This document shows, piece by piece, positions 31,501-42,484 of a stretch of DNA of 64,000 bases. Below the pieces are notes generated by a model, which saw only the letters and a list, made by a program, of their open reading frames with translations, was not told where the DNA came from and did not search any database. The stretch comes from JAENVT01 sp031430695 (GTDB lineage Bacteria > Actinomycetota > Acidimicrobiia > Acidimicrobiales > Ilumatobacteraceae), in NCBI GenBank assembly GCA_031430695.1, contig JANPBZ010000134.1, forward strand, positions 1-64,000. Reading direction: 5' to 3'. The position numbers and the translations under genes are program-made. How positions within the stretch are numbered: position 1 is the stretch's first letter; each line of letters starts with the position of its first letter.

Positions 31501-34454
31501 GTGCCACGCACCGCGTGGTGGTCGAGAACGATCAGATCGCGCAGTTCGTCGGTCGACAGTTCGCTGAGCCACGTCTCGCCGGTGGTTCCGACAACGGCAT
31601 CGGCCAGGGCGCGTTTGTCGTTGATCATGGCGTCGACGCGTTCCTCGATCGTGCCTTGGCAGACGAGCTTGTGCACGAACACCGAGCGATGCTGACCGAT
31701 GCGCCAGGCTCGGTCGGTGGCCTGGTCTTCGACGGCGGGGTTCCACCAGCGGTCGTAGTGAACGACACGCGATGCCGCGGTGAGGTTGAGGCCGGTGCCT
31801 CCGGCGCGCAACGACACCAGGAGCAGCGGTGATGTCGAGCCTGCTTGGAACTCGTCGACCATCCGGTTTCGTCCCGTTCTCGACACGCCACCGTGCAGGA
31901 ACGGCGTCGGCAAGGCGAAGCGTTCGTTGAGATGGCGTTGCAGCAGCAGGCCCATCTCGCGGAACTGGGTGAACACCAGTGCCTGCTCGCCGGCGTCGAG
32001 CAGGTCGGTGATCAACTCGTCGAAGCGGGTCAGCTTGCCCGACCGACCACCGAGGCGCGACCCGTCGGCGAGCGCCTGTGCGGGATGGTTGCAGATCTGC
32101 TTAAGGCGGGTGAGCGCGGCGAGAACCAGCCCGCGACGGCGCATGCCGATGGCTTGCTGGGCGTCGTCGAGTAGCTGATCGACGACACCTTGGTACATGC
32201 CGGCCTGCTCGCGGGTCAGCGATGCCCACGCCAACTGCTCGACCTTGTCGGGCAGGTCGGGCACCAGCGACTTGTCGGCTTTGGTTCGACGAAGCAGGAA
32301 CGGCGATGTCAATTGGCGGAGTGCCGCCGCCGCGGCGAGATCGCGATTGCGTTCGATCGGCGTGGCGAAACGTTGGCGGAACTGAGTGAGGTTGCCGAGC
32401 AGCCCGGGCGTGACCATCGACATGATCGACCACAGTTCGCTGAGCCGATTCTCGACTGGCGTGCCGGTGAGGGCGATGTGCTGGTGGGCCGGCAGTTTGC
32501 GCAATGCCTTGGCCGTTCGCGTCTCGGGGTTCTTCACTGCCTGGGCCTCGTCGAACACGATGGTCGCCCACGGCACTGCCGCGAGCGTGTCGATATCGCG
32601 GGCGGCGATGTGGTACGTGGTGATGATCAGGTCGTGTTGGGCGACGACGTTGGCGAACATGGTTGCGCCGCTGCGCCCGGTGCCGTGATGCACGGCGACA
32701 CGCAGCAGCGGTGTGAATCGTGCTGCCTCGGCTTCCCAGTTGCGCACGACCGACAACGGGCAGATCACCAGGTGCGGCCCCGGCAGCGCCGCCAGGTGGG
32801 CGAGGGTGGTGGGGGTCTTGCCAAGCCCCATGTCGTCGGCAAGGCACCCCCCAAGACCCAGCTGATGCAAGAACTGCAGCCAGCCGAGGCCGCGTCGCTG
32901 GTATGGGCGAAGTGTCGCCATGAAGCCGGCCGGCTCGACGCCTTCGGCCAGCGTCGCGTCGGGCAGACCTTGCAGCAGATCGCCGAGCCAGCCGGTAGCA
33001 GCGATCGCCGGTAGGTTCTCGCTGAGGGCTGTGCCATCGGCGGCCACATCCGCGGTCGGCACCAGTTCCTCCGCTGCCAATTCGGCGGCCAGGCGGAGTA
33101 GTTCGAGCGTCGACAGTTCGGCATGGTCGCGTCGATGTTCGGCGAGATTGGCAAGGGCGCGGCGGGCCTCGGTGCGATCGAGCCGCACCCATCGGCCATT
33201 GACATTGATCAGGCCGGCGCCCGTTGCTGCAGCACGCTCCAGCAACGTCTCGTCAACCGGCGTGTCGTCGACAACGACGGTCCAGTCGATGATCGCTGCG
33301 GCGCTGAATCGACTTGTGCCCGAGGCGTCCTTCGGTTGGGCGACGCCTTTCGTGGTTGCCGAGCGGCGGGTGAGGCGTTCTGGTGTCAGCAGTTCGATGT
33401 CGACAGCCGCTAACGCATCGACTGCTTCGAGTGTTGCAGCGGCGCCATCGAGATCGATGCCGGACTGTGGGCGGGCGAGCCATCCCGAGAGCCACGGTGC
33501 CAGCATCTCGATGTCGACCCTGGCAGTGGCGATGCATTCGCCGAGCATCGGAAGGAACCGCTGTTCGCCGGCCAGGCTCAGTGCCGTCGGCCCACCGATG
33601 CCGACCTCTGCCGCGGCACACCATCGGCTGCGATCGTCGGGATCGACCAACTCCAACGCCAGCGGCCAGTCACCGAGCGGATCATCGGGCAGTGCCAGGC
33701 GCAGCCGAGCTCGCACCACCGGCTCGCCCTCGGCGCGACGGATGGCCTGATCGAGCATCGTCGCCAGGTCGTCGAGAGCCTCACCGAGATCGGGGTCGGC
33801 GCGGAACTCGCCGGCCGGGGCGCTGAGGGCCCGGGCCACGACGCGCGTGGCACGCGCCGTGACGCGGCGGGTATCGGTGATCGGCGCATGCCACCCAGCC
33901 CCGGCGAGCAGCAGCCGAGCCGTCTGATCGACGAACGAGTCGATGATCACCGTCGTCAGTTCCTCAGCGGTGAATCCCGGACTGGCCACAGCGACAACCG
34001 GTGGTTGCAGCGCAGCGAGTTCGGCTACTGGATCGGCCAGGTCGGAGCGCAATGGCCGCCAGCGGGCGAGCCACCACCCGAGTCCAGTGTCGGTGAGCTG
34101 CGGCAGCACGCGGCCAGCAGTGACCAGTCGAATTGCGACCGAGTACGCGGCACCGAGCCAGCCGACCGACGAACCGGCGTCGCTGCCGAGGGCGTCGAGT
34201 TGCCCGAGCGCGGCGAGTGATGCGACGGTGAGGCGCTGGCACATCACCTGTTGCTCGCCGCCTGGCAGCGCCATGCGCACGACGCGCATCGAGCCGGTGT
34301 GGGTGGTCGCAGGTGGCCGGCGGAATGTCGAACTGACAACCGCCTGAAGATTTCCGCCGTAGACGCCGCGACCTGGCTGCCACGCCACAACCTCGCCATC
34401 GAGCCAGGTCAGCTGCAACCCAGGAGTCAGCGCGGCGTCGGGACGGGAGGGCAC
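31497..34454 (-). CDS. SNF2-family DNA translocase/helicase
   Basis: A 985-residue Snf2 ATPase. An N-terminal region of about 480 residues of unknown role (with SNF2-associated features) precedes the motor. Motif I is DDMGLGKTPTTLAHL near 543, motif II is the DEAQ in IVFDEAQAVKNPET near 631, and motif III is LTGTPVENRLSELWS. The second lobe has LVFTQFREMG, FLHGGVSRTGRNRM and the RNA/DNA-binding end AWRIGQHRSVFVHKL near 918. Translocase activity along DNA is expected; the partner is the SWIM protein. The GTG start follows TACACT by 6 nt, a clear leaderless promoter. Confidence 0.93.
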   Translation of the reverse strand: MPSRPDAALTPGLQLTWLDGEVVAWQPGRGVYGGNLQAVVSSTFRRPPATTHTGSMRVVRMALPGGEQQVMCQRLTVASLAALGQLDALGSDAGSSVGWLGAAYSVAIRLVTAGRVLPQLTDTGLGWWLARWRPLRSDLADPVAELAALQPPVVAVASPGFTAEELTTVIIDSFVDQTARLLLAGAGWHAPITDTRRVTARATRVVARALSAPAGEFRADPDLGEALDDLATMLDQAIRRAEGEPVVRARLRLALPDDPLGDWPLALELVDPDDRSRWCAAAEVGIGGPTALSLAGEQRFLPMLGECIATARVDIEMLAPWLSGWLARPQSGIDLDGAAATLEAVDALAAVDIELLTPERLTRRSATTKGVAQPKDASGTSRFSAAAIIDWTVVVDDTPVDETLLERAAATGAGLINVNGRWVRLDRTEARRALANLAEHRRDHAELSTLELLRLAAELAAEELVPTADVAADGTALSENLPAIAATGWLGDLLQGLPDATLAEGVEPAGFMATLRPYQRRGLGWLQFLHQLGLGGCLADDMGLGKTPTTLAHLAALPGPHLVICPLSVVRNWEAEAARFTPLLRVAVHHGTGRSGATMFANVVAQHDLIITTYHIAARDIDTLAAVPWATIVFDEAQAVKNPETRTAKALRKLPAHQHIALTGTPVENRLSELWSIMSMVTPGLLGNLTQFRQRFATPIERNRDLAAAAALRQLTSPFLLRRTKADKSLVPDLPDKVEQLAWASLTREQAGMYQGVVDQLLDDAQQAIGMRRRGLVLAALTRLKQICNHPAQALADGSRLGGRSGKLTRFDELITDLLDAGEQALVFTQFREMGLLLQRHLNERFALPTPFLHGGVSRTGRNRMVDEFQAGSTSPLLLVSLRAGGTGLNLTAASRVVHYDRWWNPAVEDQATDRAWRIGQHRSVFVHKLVCQGTIEERVDAMINDKRALADAVVGTTGETWLSELSTDELRDLIVLDHHAVRGT

Positions 34455-34460
34455 AGGTCG

Positions 34461-34466
34461 AGTGTA
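34461..34466 (-). promoter_or_regulatory. -10 box of the leaderless SNF2/SWIM promoter
   Basis: On the minus strand TACACT lies 6 nt before GTG 34454. It fits TANNNT and there is no ribosome-binding site, so the SNF2-SWIM transcript is probably leaderless. Confidence 0.55.
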
Positions 34467-34495
34467 CGAGTGGGGTGTGCGTCGGTTAGGGCGTA

Positions 34496-35545
34496 GTGGT
34501 GCGTAAGACTGTGCCGAACATGTCGCATCTCTGGGATCCCCCCGATCCGGATCAAAGGCGCAAACGTGCTCGCGCCGGCCGTTCCAATCGCAGCGTCGGC
34601 ATCGTGTTGCTCGTGCTCACGGCACTCGTCGGCGGCGGCGCTGTCTCGTACGTGTTCTCCCAATGGCAGTCGTCGCGAAATACTGCTGCAGCACTGCCGA
34701 CGGCGGCTCCGACAACCGCATCGACATCGACATCGACGTCCACGACGAGCACAACGAGCACGACGATCGTCCCGACCACGACGACCACGATCGCTCCGAC
34801 CACGACTGCTGTGCAGGTCGTCGGTGATCACATGGTGTTCGCCGATGGGTACCCGATCGGCCAGGTCACACCTGCTGGTTTCGCTCGCTATGAGGGCGAC
34901 GCCGTATCGCAGCTGCGCCAGGGTGCTTTCGAGATGTCGTCGGTCGTCAACTTCATCGGATCGAAGTTCAGCGTGCAGATCCGTCCCCTCGACATCACCG
35001 AAGTCTCGGCATCGTGCCCGATTGCAGTCCAGCCGCGTGCGGCCGACAACGCCGAGCCATTGGGTCTGTGGGTAGAGGCACCGAACTGGCAGCTGCAGCC
35101 GCAGACCGCCACCCCGGTACCGCTCGCCGATCCGACCGTCATCGCCGTGGTGCAACTGATCACGGCCAACAACGCCGTGATGCCGGCGCCACCACCTCAA
35201 CGCGGCAGTGCAGTGCTGGTCGACTTGATCGGCGATGGTGTTGCTGATCTGGTCGTGTCAGCGACGTACGGCGACGACTCCATCTACTACCGCCTCGTGG
35301 CGATTGCACCGGATAGCAACCCCGAGGCCGCCTCGACGGTGATGATCGAGTTCGGTGGCTCGTTTCGCGAGGACGGCTCGCGTGATCCGCAGTCGCGTGG
35401 CGAGTTGCGAGTCGACGGCGTGATCGAGTTGACCGGCACAGCGCCGTACGAGTTGTTGATCCGCCGCACGACAGCCGACACCAAAGGTGTCGTCGTCCGC
35501 GATCTCGCCGGCGCGGAACTGACGTCCTCGTCCTGCCCTCGCTGA
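34496..35545 (+). CDS. Membrane-anchored protein with Thr-rich linker, function unknown
   Basis: A 349-residue protein. A basic N-terminus of about 35 residues leads to one membrane segment (VGIVLLVLTALVGGGAVSYV), then a Ser/Thr-rich linker of about 45 residues with repeated TSTSTS/TTT runs, and an extracytoplasmic domain of about 240 residues. That domain has two cysteines (ASCPIAV and SSCPR at the end) and a VLVDLIGDGVADLVVSATYG segment that resembles FG-GAP/VCBS repeat ends. I do not recognise the family. The GTG at 34496 is used; ATG at 34520 is a possible later start. It diverges from the SNF2 gene across 41 bp. Confidence 0.7.
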   Translation: MVRKTVPNMSHLWDPPDPDQRRKRARAGRSNRSVGIVLLVLTALVGGGAVSYVFSQWQSSRNTAAALPTAAPTTASTSTSTSTTSTTSTTIVPTTTTTIAPTTTAVQVVGDHMVFADGYPIGQVTPAGFARYEGDAVSQLRQGAFEMSSVVNFIGSKFSVQIRPLDITEVSASCPIAVQPRAADNAEPLGLWVEAPNWQLQPQTATPVPLADPTVIAVVQLITANNAVMPAPPPQRGSAVLVDLIGDGVADLVVSATYGDDSIYYRLVAIAPDSNPEAASTVMIEFGGSFREDGSRDPQSRGELRVDGVIELTGTAPYELLIRRTTADTKGVVVRDLAGAELTSSSCPR

Positions 35546-35546
35546 T

Positions 35547-36356
35547 CTAGCTGCGCGGTTCGGCGAGGATGGACTCGATCACCTGAGCGACTCCGTCGTC
35601 ATCGTTCGATGCGGTGACGTGGGTAGCAGCAGCCCGTACGAGAGCGGCGGCGTTGGCGACAGCCACCGAGCGGCCGGCGAACTCGAACATGGCGAGGTCG
35701 TTGATCTCGTCGCCGAACACCAACACGTCGGCAGGATCGATGTCGAGATGGGCGCAGAGCCATCGCAGGCCGGCACCTTTGTCGGCGCCCGCTGGGCCGA
35801 GTTCGACGGCCTCGGTGCCCATGTGGCTCACGACCAGGTCGGTGCCGACGATCGGCGGGATGATGTCGAGCAGTTCGAGGGCGGAATGGTGATGATGGAA
35901 CGCCAACAGCTTGATCGCCTCGGTGGCTCCGTCGTGCCCGTTCAGCACGTCGTCGACGGTCTCGTTGCGGTGGTGCACCGGCATGCGCTCGGCGAAGCCG
36001 ACTTCCTCGGTGAAGCCACGATCGGTGGCAAGGGCGAACCCGAACAGCGGGTCGTGAGCCCGAAGCCGCGCGATCGCGGCAACCGCCAGCGCACTGGGGA
36101 AGCCGATGGTGAACAGCGGCTCGCCGTCGGGCAACGAGCAGATCATCGAGCCGTTGGCCATGACGCCGTACCGCACCGCTGCGCCGACAGCGGTGACCTC
36201 CCGGGCGGCGACCATCGGTGGCCGGCCGGTGGCAAAGACCACGATCACGCCCGCCTCGTGGGCGGCGTGCAAGGCCGCGATGGTCCGTGCCGACACTTCT
36301 CCGCGGCTGTTCAGCAAGGTACCGTCGAGGTCCGTGGCAATCAGTCGCGGCAGCAT
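35547..36356 (-). CDS. Cof-type HAD phosphatase
   Basis: A 269-residue HAD hydrolase of the Cof/YbiV group. The nucleophile motif is LIATDLDGTLLNSRG (D8, D10 region), motif II is VVFATGRPPMVAA, and motif IV is LVFGDEINDLAMFEFAG near 205. The large cap lies between motifs II and III. Members dephosphorylate sugar phosphates, flavin mononucleotide or pyridoxal phosphate. The ATG at 36356 gives the family-typical start MLPRLIATDLDG. It ends 1 bp from the opposing gene's stop. Substrate unknown. Confidence 0.88.
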   Translation of the reverse strand: MLPRLIATDLDGTLLNSRGEVSARTIAALHAAHEAGVIVVFATGRPPMVAAREVTAVGAAVRYGVMANGSMICSLPDGEPLFTIGFPSALAVAAIARLRAHDPLFGFALATDRGFTEEVGFAERMPVHHRNETVDDVLNGHDGATEAIKLLAFHHHHSALELLDIIPPIVGTDLVVSHMGTEAVELGPAGADKGAGLRWLCAHLDIDPADVLVFGDEINDLAMFEFAGRSVAVANAAALVRAAATHVTASNDDDGVAQVIESILAEPRS

Positions 36357-36395
36357 GATCGACAGTCTGCACGGGCGTGTTGGCCGTTCGGCAAT

Positions 36396-36416
36396 GTTGA
36401 TAAGCTTCGACTCAGG
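36396..36416. promoter_or_regulatory. Degenerate HAIR-like site upstream of clpB
   Basis: GTTGATA, seven bases, ACTCAGG: spacing is exactly that of HAIR, with 10 of 14 positions matching (right arm 6 of 7). clpB belongs to the HspR regulon in other actinobacteria. Downstream, an 11-bp direct repeat GAGAGTTGAAA occurs at 36430-36440 and 36444-36454. Confidence 0.5.
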
Positions 36417-36463
36417 ATTTCTGTTGCGAGAGAGTTGAAACACGAGAGTTGAAAGAGGCAGAC

Positions 36464-38947
<2,484 letters not shown>

Positions 38948-39024
38948 TAGCTGTTCACCCAGGCGTTGCCTGATCGTTGGTCTGCGTTCGGATCGATGAC
39001 ATCTGCACCATTCATGCTGGCGTC

Positions 39025-39198
39025 ATGAATAGCCCTCGACGCTGGTGGCAGCGATATCTGGAGTTGTTCGTGATGGAAGTGCGTCGACCCGATGGCTCGA
39101 CGTACCTGGTCTCGATCGACCCGACCGGTTTCGGCGAGTGTTGGCTGCCGGTTGAGATCGGTGCCATTCAAGAGGGTGACGTTCCCGCAGCGGTTTGA
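39025..39198 (+). CDS. Small hypothetical protein, 57 residues
   Basis: A short frame between clpB and the MFS gene: a basic start (MNSPRRWWQRYLELFVMEVR) and a beta-like middle (DGSTYLVSIDPTGFGECWLP). The codon third positions are GC-rich, consistent with coding. CATGCT lies 6 nt before the ATG, a weak leaderless box. No family recognised. Confidence 0.4.
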   Translation: MNSPRRWWQRYLELFVMEVRRPDGSTYLVSIDPTGFGECWLPVEIGAIQEGDVPAAV

Positions 39199-39228
39199 TC
39201 GCGGCGTGATCGGCTAGAGAAGGGGGTG

Positions 39229-40398
39229 ATGATCACCTCTGATGGGCGGCGACTGATCGCCACCCGCGCTCTGCGCGGCTACGCCGATGGACTGGTTGCG
39301 GTATCGCTGGCGGGGTATCTCGGCGATCAGTTGGGATATAGCGCCACTCGCATTGGCGTGATCGTGACGGGCATGCTGCTGGGCTCAGCGGTGCTGACGA
39401 TGTTCACCGGCACATGGGGATGGCGGTTCGAACGTCGACTGCTACTGCGAATCGGTGGACTGCTGATGATCGTCACGGGCGTGGTCTTCGCCACGTCGAC
39501 GACGTTCGTCGTCTTGTTGGTCCTGGGTGTCGTCGGCACGATGAATCCGAGCGGCAGTGATGTCAACGTCGTGCAGCCGATCGAGCAATCGCTGCTCCCG
39601 CTGACCACGACCGAGGAACACCGCTCGCACGTGTTCGCCCGCTACACGTTCTTCGGTGGATCGCTGGCGGCGCTCGGGGCACTGTCTGCGGGGCTACCCG
39701 CTCGGTTTCATTGGCAAGCCGATTCGGTGTTCATCGTCTACGCCGTGGCCGGCGTCGCGATGCTCGGCGTCTATGCATCGATGTCGCCGTTGGTCGAGGC
39801 GGCCGCTCAGGCGACGACCCCGACGCCGCTCGGCCCATCGAAGCGCGTCGTCTATCGGCTGGCCGCGTTGTTCAGCATCGACGCCTTCGGGGGCGGGTTT
39901 GCCGTGCAGTCGCTGTTGGTGCTGTGGCTGCTGCGTCGCCATCACTTCTCGGTCGGCAAAGCGGGCGCGGTACTCGCCGTCATGCAAATTCTGGCTGCCG
40001 CTTCGGGCTTTGCGGCCGTGCGAATCGAACGTCGTCTCGGGCCTCTGCGGACGATGGCGTTCACTCATCTTCCCGGGCAGATCTTGCTGATTGCCGCCGC
40101 GCTCATGCCCAACGCCCCGCTGGCCGTGGCCTGTTTGATCGGCCGGAGTCTGCTGTCGAGCATGGACGTACCGGTGCGCAATGCGTACGTGATGTCGGTC
40201 GTGACTCCGGCCGAGCGGGCGGCGGCGGCCAGCGTGACCAACGTGCCGCGTAGCCTGGCCGCCGCGCTGCCCCCGATTGCCGCGGGTTGGATGCTCGATC
40301 GCTCGACGTTCGGCTGGCCCCTGATCGTCGCCGGTTCGCTGAAGATCATCTACGACGTGTTGCTGTTGCGGATGGCCAGAGACTCGCCTGACCGCTAG
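39229..40398 (+). CDS. MFS transporter
   Basis: A 389-residue membrane protein with about twelve hydrophobic segments, for example VIVTGMLLGSAVLTMF, LLMIVTGVVFATSTTFVVLL and ALGALSAGLP. The loop after the second helix carries GTWGWRFERRLLLRIGG, where the MFS motif A would lie, and LGPSKRVVYRLAALF begins the second half. The substrate is unknown. AGAAGGGGG precedes the ATG at 39229; the GTG just before it (39226) is an equal alternative. Its stop overlaps the stop of the ltrA-like relic on the other strand. Confidence 0.85.
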   Translation: MITSDGRRLIATRALRGYADGLVAVSLAGYLGDQLGYSATRIGVIVTGMLLGSAVLTMFTGTWGWRFERRLLLRIGGLLMIVTGVVFATSTTFVVLLVLGVVGTMNPSGSDVNVVQPIEQSLLPLTTTEEHRSHVFARYTFFGGSLAALGALSAGLPARFHWQADSVFIVYAVAGVAMLGVYASMSPLVEAAAQATTPTPLGPSKRVVYRLAALFSIDAFGGGFAVQSLLVLWLLRRHHFSVGKAGAVLAVMQILAAASGFAAVRIERRLGPLRTMAFTHLPGQILLIAAALMPNAPLAVACLIGRSLLSSMDVPVRNAYVMSVVTPAERAAAASVTNVPRSLAAALPPIAAGWMLDRSTFGWPLIVAGSLKIIYDVLLLRMARDSPDR

Positions 40399-40835
40399 CG
40401 ATTGCTGATTGCTGCGGCCAGCGGACCCGCCTGGTACCGCCGCCAGGTGATGGATTGCATGGCAGCGAGAATGACAGCGACTCCACCGACCGCCGCTGAG
40501 TCCGGCAGCGACGCGCCGACGAGCAACCACGCCGCGGCGACGACAACTGCCACGAAGCGTTCGGGGGCAAGCCGATGCACGACCCGCCATTGGATGTGGA
40601 GGCAACGATTCGGTCGGGTCGGCGACCATGTGCTTGGCCACGACCGCGTAGGCGATGATCCCCGTGACGATCGGGAAATGTCCGAACGTGAACAGGTCGC
40701 GGGCTGCTCGCCTGCGATGCGCGTCGCCGGCACGCTCGAGCGTGTGCTCGGCGACACGGGGAATGGATGCGAAGTACACCCACCAGACCACGCACGCCAC
40801 CGATGTGGCAGCCGCCAGCCCTACCGGTGAGCGCG
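40395..40835 (-). pseudogene. C-terminal remnant of an LtrA-like membrane protein
   Basis: Two minus-strand frames give the end of a low-temperature-requirement-A protein: ACVVWWVYFASIPRVAEHTL with RDLFTFGHFPIVTGIIAYAV, and, after a shift near 40600, FVAVVVAAAWLLVGASLPDS to the stop at 40395. The N-terminal two-thirds of the family (about 250 residues) are absent, and the coding text runs into the end of the RHH-like gene without a start codon. It is a broken gene, probably cut by arrival of the neighbouring ParA cassette. Confidence 0.65.
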
Positions 40836-41342
40836 AAGCCAGATCAGCAACGCAGCCGCCCACAGTTGCTCGTACGGCACGTCGCGCCCGAGCTCGTCGG
40901 CGAGGTCCAGCCGCAGCTCGCCGAGTGCGAGATCCAGATCCGCAGGGATCGTCGCCTGTACCAGACGCGGACCCGTCGTTGCTTGCTCGGCCAGCCGACG
41001 AACGTCGGCGAGGCGTCTGCTGATGTCGCCGCGTTGAGCGAGCAGGAGTTCGAGGGCCTCGGTGGCGACGTCGTCCCATGTGACACGACGGCCCCGGCGA
41101 GCCTGTTGCAGGAGCTTGAGCCGACGAGCGTCGGCGTGCAACGCGTGGGGCACGAGGTGACCGCGAAGTCGACCACTGGACGTACCGCGACCGAGCGGCT
41201 CGACACGATGCTGGGATGGGTGCGTCAGCGATGCGCTACGCGGAGCGATTGGCGTCGCATCGATCTCAGCCGCACCGCGAGCGGGAGCCTTCTGCATGCG
41301 ATCTGCGAACCGCTGTGCCAACTCGTGGCGCTTGGAAGTCAT
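40821..41342 (-). CDS. ParA partner with two ribbon-helix-helix-like repeats
   Basis: A 173-residue basic protein starting 2 bp after the ParA stop. After a polar N-terminus two similar 38-residue units appear: about 63-102 (LVPHALHADARRLKLLQQ, then VTWDDVATEALELLL) and about 129-168 (TIPADLDLALGELRLDLA, then VPYEQLWAAALLIWL). Each reads strand, Pro, helix, helix, as in ribbon-helix-helix DNA-binding modules. With its position next to ParA this suggests a centromere-binding partner with a tandem RHH, but no clear ParB match is seen. The ATG at 41342 is chosen for the close coupling. Confidence 0.55.
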   Translation of the reverse strand: MTSKRHELAQRFADRMQKAPARGAAEIDATPIAPRSASLTHPSQHRVEPLGRGTSSGRLRGHLVPHALHADARRLKLLQQARRGRRVTWDDVATEALELLLAQRGDISRRLADVRRLAEQATTGPRLVQATIPADLDLALGELRLDLADELGRDVPYEQLWAAALLIWLRAHR

Positions 41343-41344
41343 CA

Positions 41345-42190
41345 CTAGACCAACTCGGGAATAGGAAAGCGCCAACCTCGCCGTTGGATCAGTTCGTAGG
41401 CGACGTGTCGATAGGCGGTGGCTGAACGCGCGCTGTAGTGATACGCGCCGACGGGCAAGCCGACGAGGTGGGCTTCGCCGAACTTGGCATCTTCTGGAAT
41501 CTTGTTGCGAAACAACGGAACTTCATATCGGTCGGCGATGGCGCGGATCTGTTCCTCGGCGACGCGCCGGTAGACGCTGGTGCCCCAGATGCGCATCTTG
41601 ATGATGCCGTACACCTCGGGGCGGCCGTCGGAATCAGCCGACGTACGAATGGTGTTCAGGATCGTCGGCAACTCGGTAACAGGTCCGGCCTCTGGCACCA
41701 TCGGCACGACCACCCCCGATGAACCGCTGAGTGCCGCGGCGACGACACCCGACTGATGGCCGGGAGTATCGACGAGCACGACGTCCCACTCGAGGCGAGC
41801 GCTGTCGAGGATGTCGATCAACCGGCTGCGCACCCATGGGTCGGTGAGCTGTCGTCCCGCGTGCGCCATCGACACTTCGTCAGCGGGAAGGACGTCGAGG
41901 TTGGGGTGCACCTGACGAACCAACGCCTCCTCGAGCATGGCATGGCCGAGGAGAACGGCGCCGACGTCGGCGACATCGCGCACCGAGCGCCGCGGAGCAG
42001 CCTCCCCGATGAACACCGACTGGCCGGTCTGCTGATCGAGATCGATGACGAGGACTTTCGCGCCGCACGTCGACAGGGCGTAGGCGAGGTTGAAGGTGAG
42101 CGACGTTTTGCCTGCGCCACCTTTGGTGTGGGCAACCGTGATGACCTCGCCCAATGGCGCGAACGGGGTCGGGGGTGGCAGATCGCTCAT
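41345..42190 (-). CDS. parA: ParA-family ATPase
   Basis: A 281-residue ATPase. The deviant Walker A is HTKGGAGKTS (residues 21-30), with the signature lysine before the GG. Switch regions follow in VLVIDLDQQTGQSVFIG and VVLVDTPGHQSGVVAAAL. A C-terminal part includes SARSATAYRHVAYELIQRRG. ParA proteins position plasmids, chromosomes or large cargo. The chromosomal parAB genes normally lie near the origin with rnpA/gidB genes, which are absent here, so this is probably an orphan or plasmid-derived copy. It is the first gene of a two-gene cassette with the RHH-like protein. Confidence 0.85.
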   Translation of the reverse strand: MSDLPPPTPFAPLGEVITVAHTKGGAGKTSLTFNLAYALSTCGAKVLVIDLDQQTGQSVFIGEAAPRRSVRDVADVGAVLLGHAMLEEALVRQVHPNLDVLPADEVSMAHAGRQLTDPWVRSRLIDILDSARLEWDVVLVDTPGHQSGVVAAALSGSSGVVVPMVPEAGPVTELPTILNTIRTSADSDGRPEVYGIIKMRIWGTSVYRRVAEEQIRAIADRYEVPLFRNKIPEDAKFGEAHLVGLPVGAYHYSARSATAYRHVAYELIQRRGWRFPIPELV

Positions 42191-42258
42191 CCGACCACCA
42201 GTGTCACAGATTGCACCAACAAACCCATGAGCAGGATCTTAGCTCACGATTTCAAATA

Positions 42259-42270
42259 TGCATATATGCA
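42259..42270. promoter_or_regulatory. 12-bp perfect palindrome in an AT-rich spacer
   Basis: TGCATATATGCA lies in a stretch of low GC content (about 42240-42310) between the divergent parA and giant-protein genes, in an otherwise GC-rich window. It could be an operator or a ParA-partner site. The rest of the 294-bp spacer has no gene; a TAAGAT box on the minus strand about 45 nt before the parA ATG may be its -10. Confidence 0.45.
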
Positions 42271-42451
42271 AATACTTCTCGCAGGGTTGAAATTGTCAAG
42301 GTCTCGGCAAGAATGCCGATGAAATCCCTGGTGAGAATGAAGATTCACGTCAGAGGGCTGGGCTCGAGACGTGTGGTTCGGTGGACGAACGCACAACTCG
42401 ATCGCTGCACGGGTGCCGGCGCCAACTCGGCGCGCCCCCATTCGGACTCAC

Positions 42452-42457
42452 TATATT
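42452..42457 (+). promoter_or_regulatory. Candidate -10 box for the giant repeat protein
   Basis: TATATT lies 27 nt before the ATG at 42485. No convincing -35 or ribosome-binding site is seen. Confidence 0.35.
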
Positions 42458-42484
42458 CCTGTCGGCGGCCGGGCCTGTTCACAC

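Noticed and set aside
42240..42310. Chromosomal replication origin
   Set aside because: The AT-rich stretch and ParA tempted this call, but no DnaA boxes, dnaA/dnaN or gidB genes are nearby.
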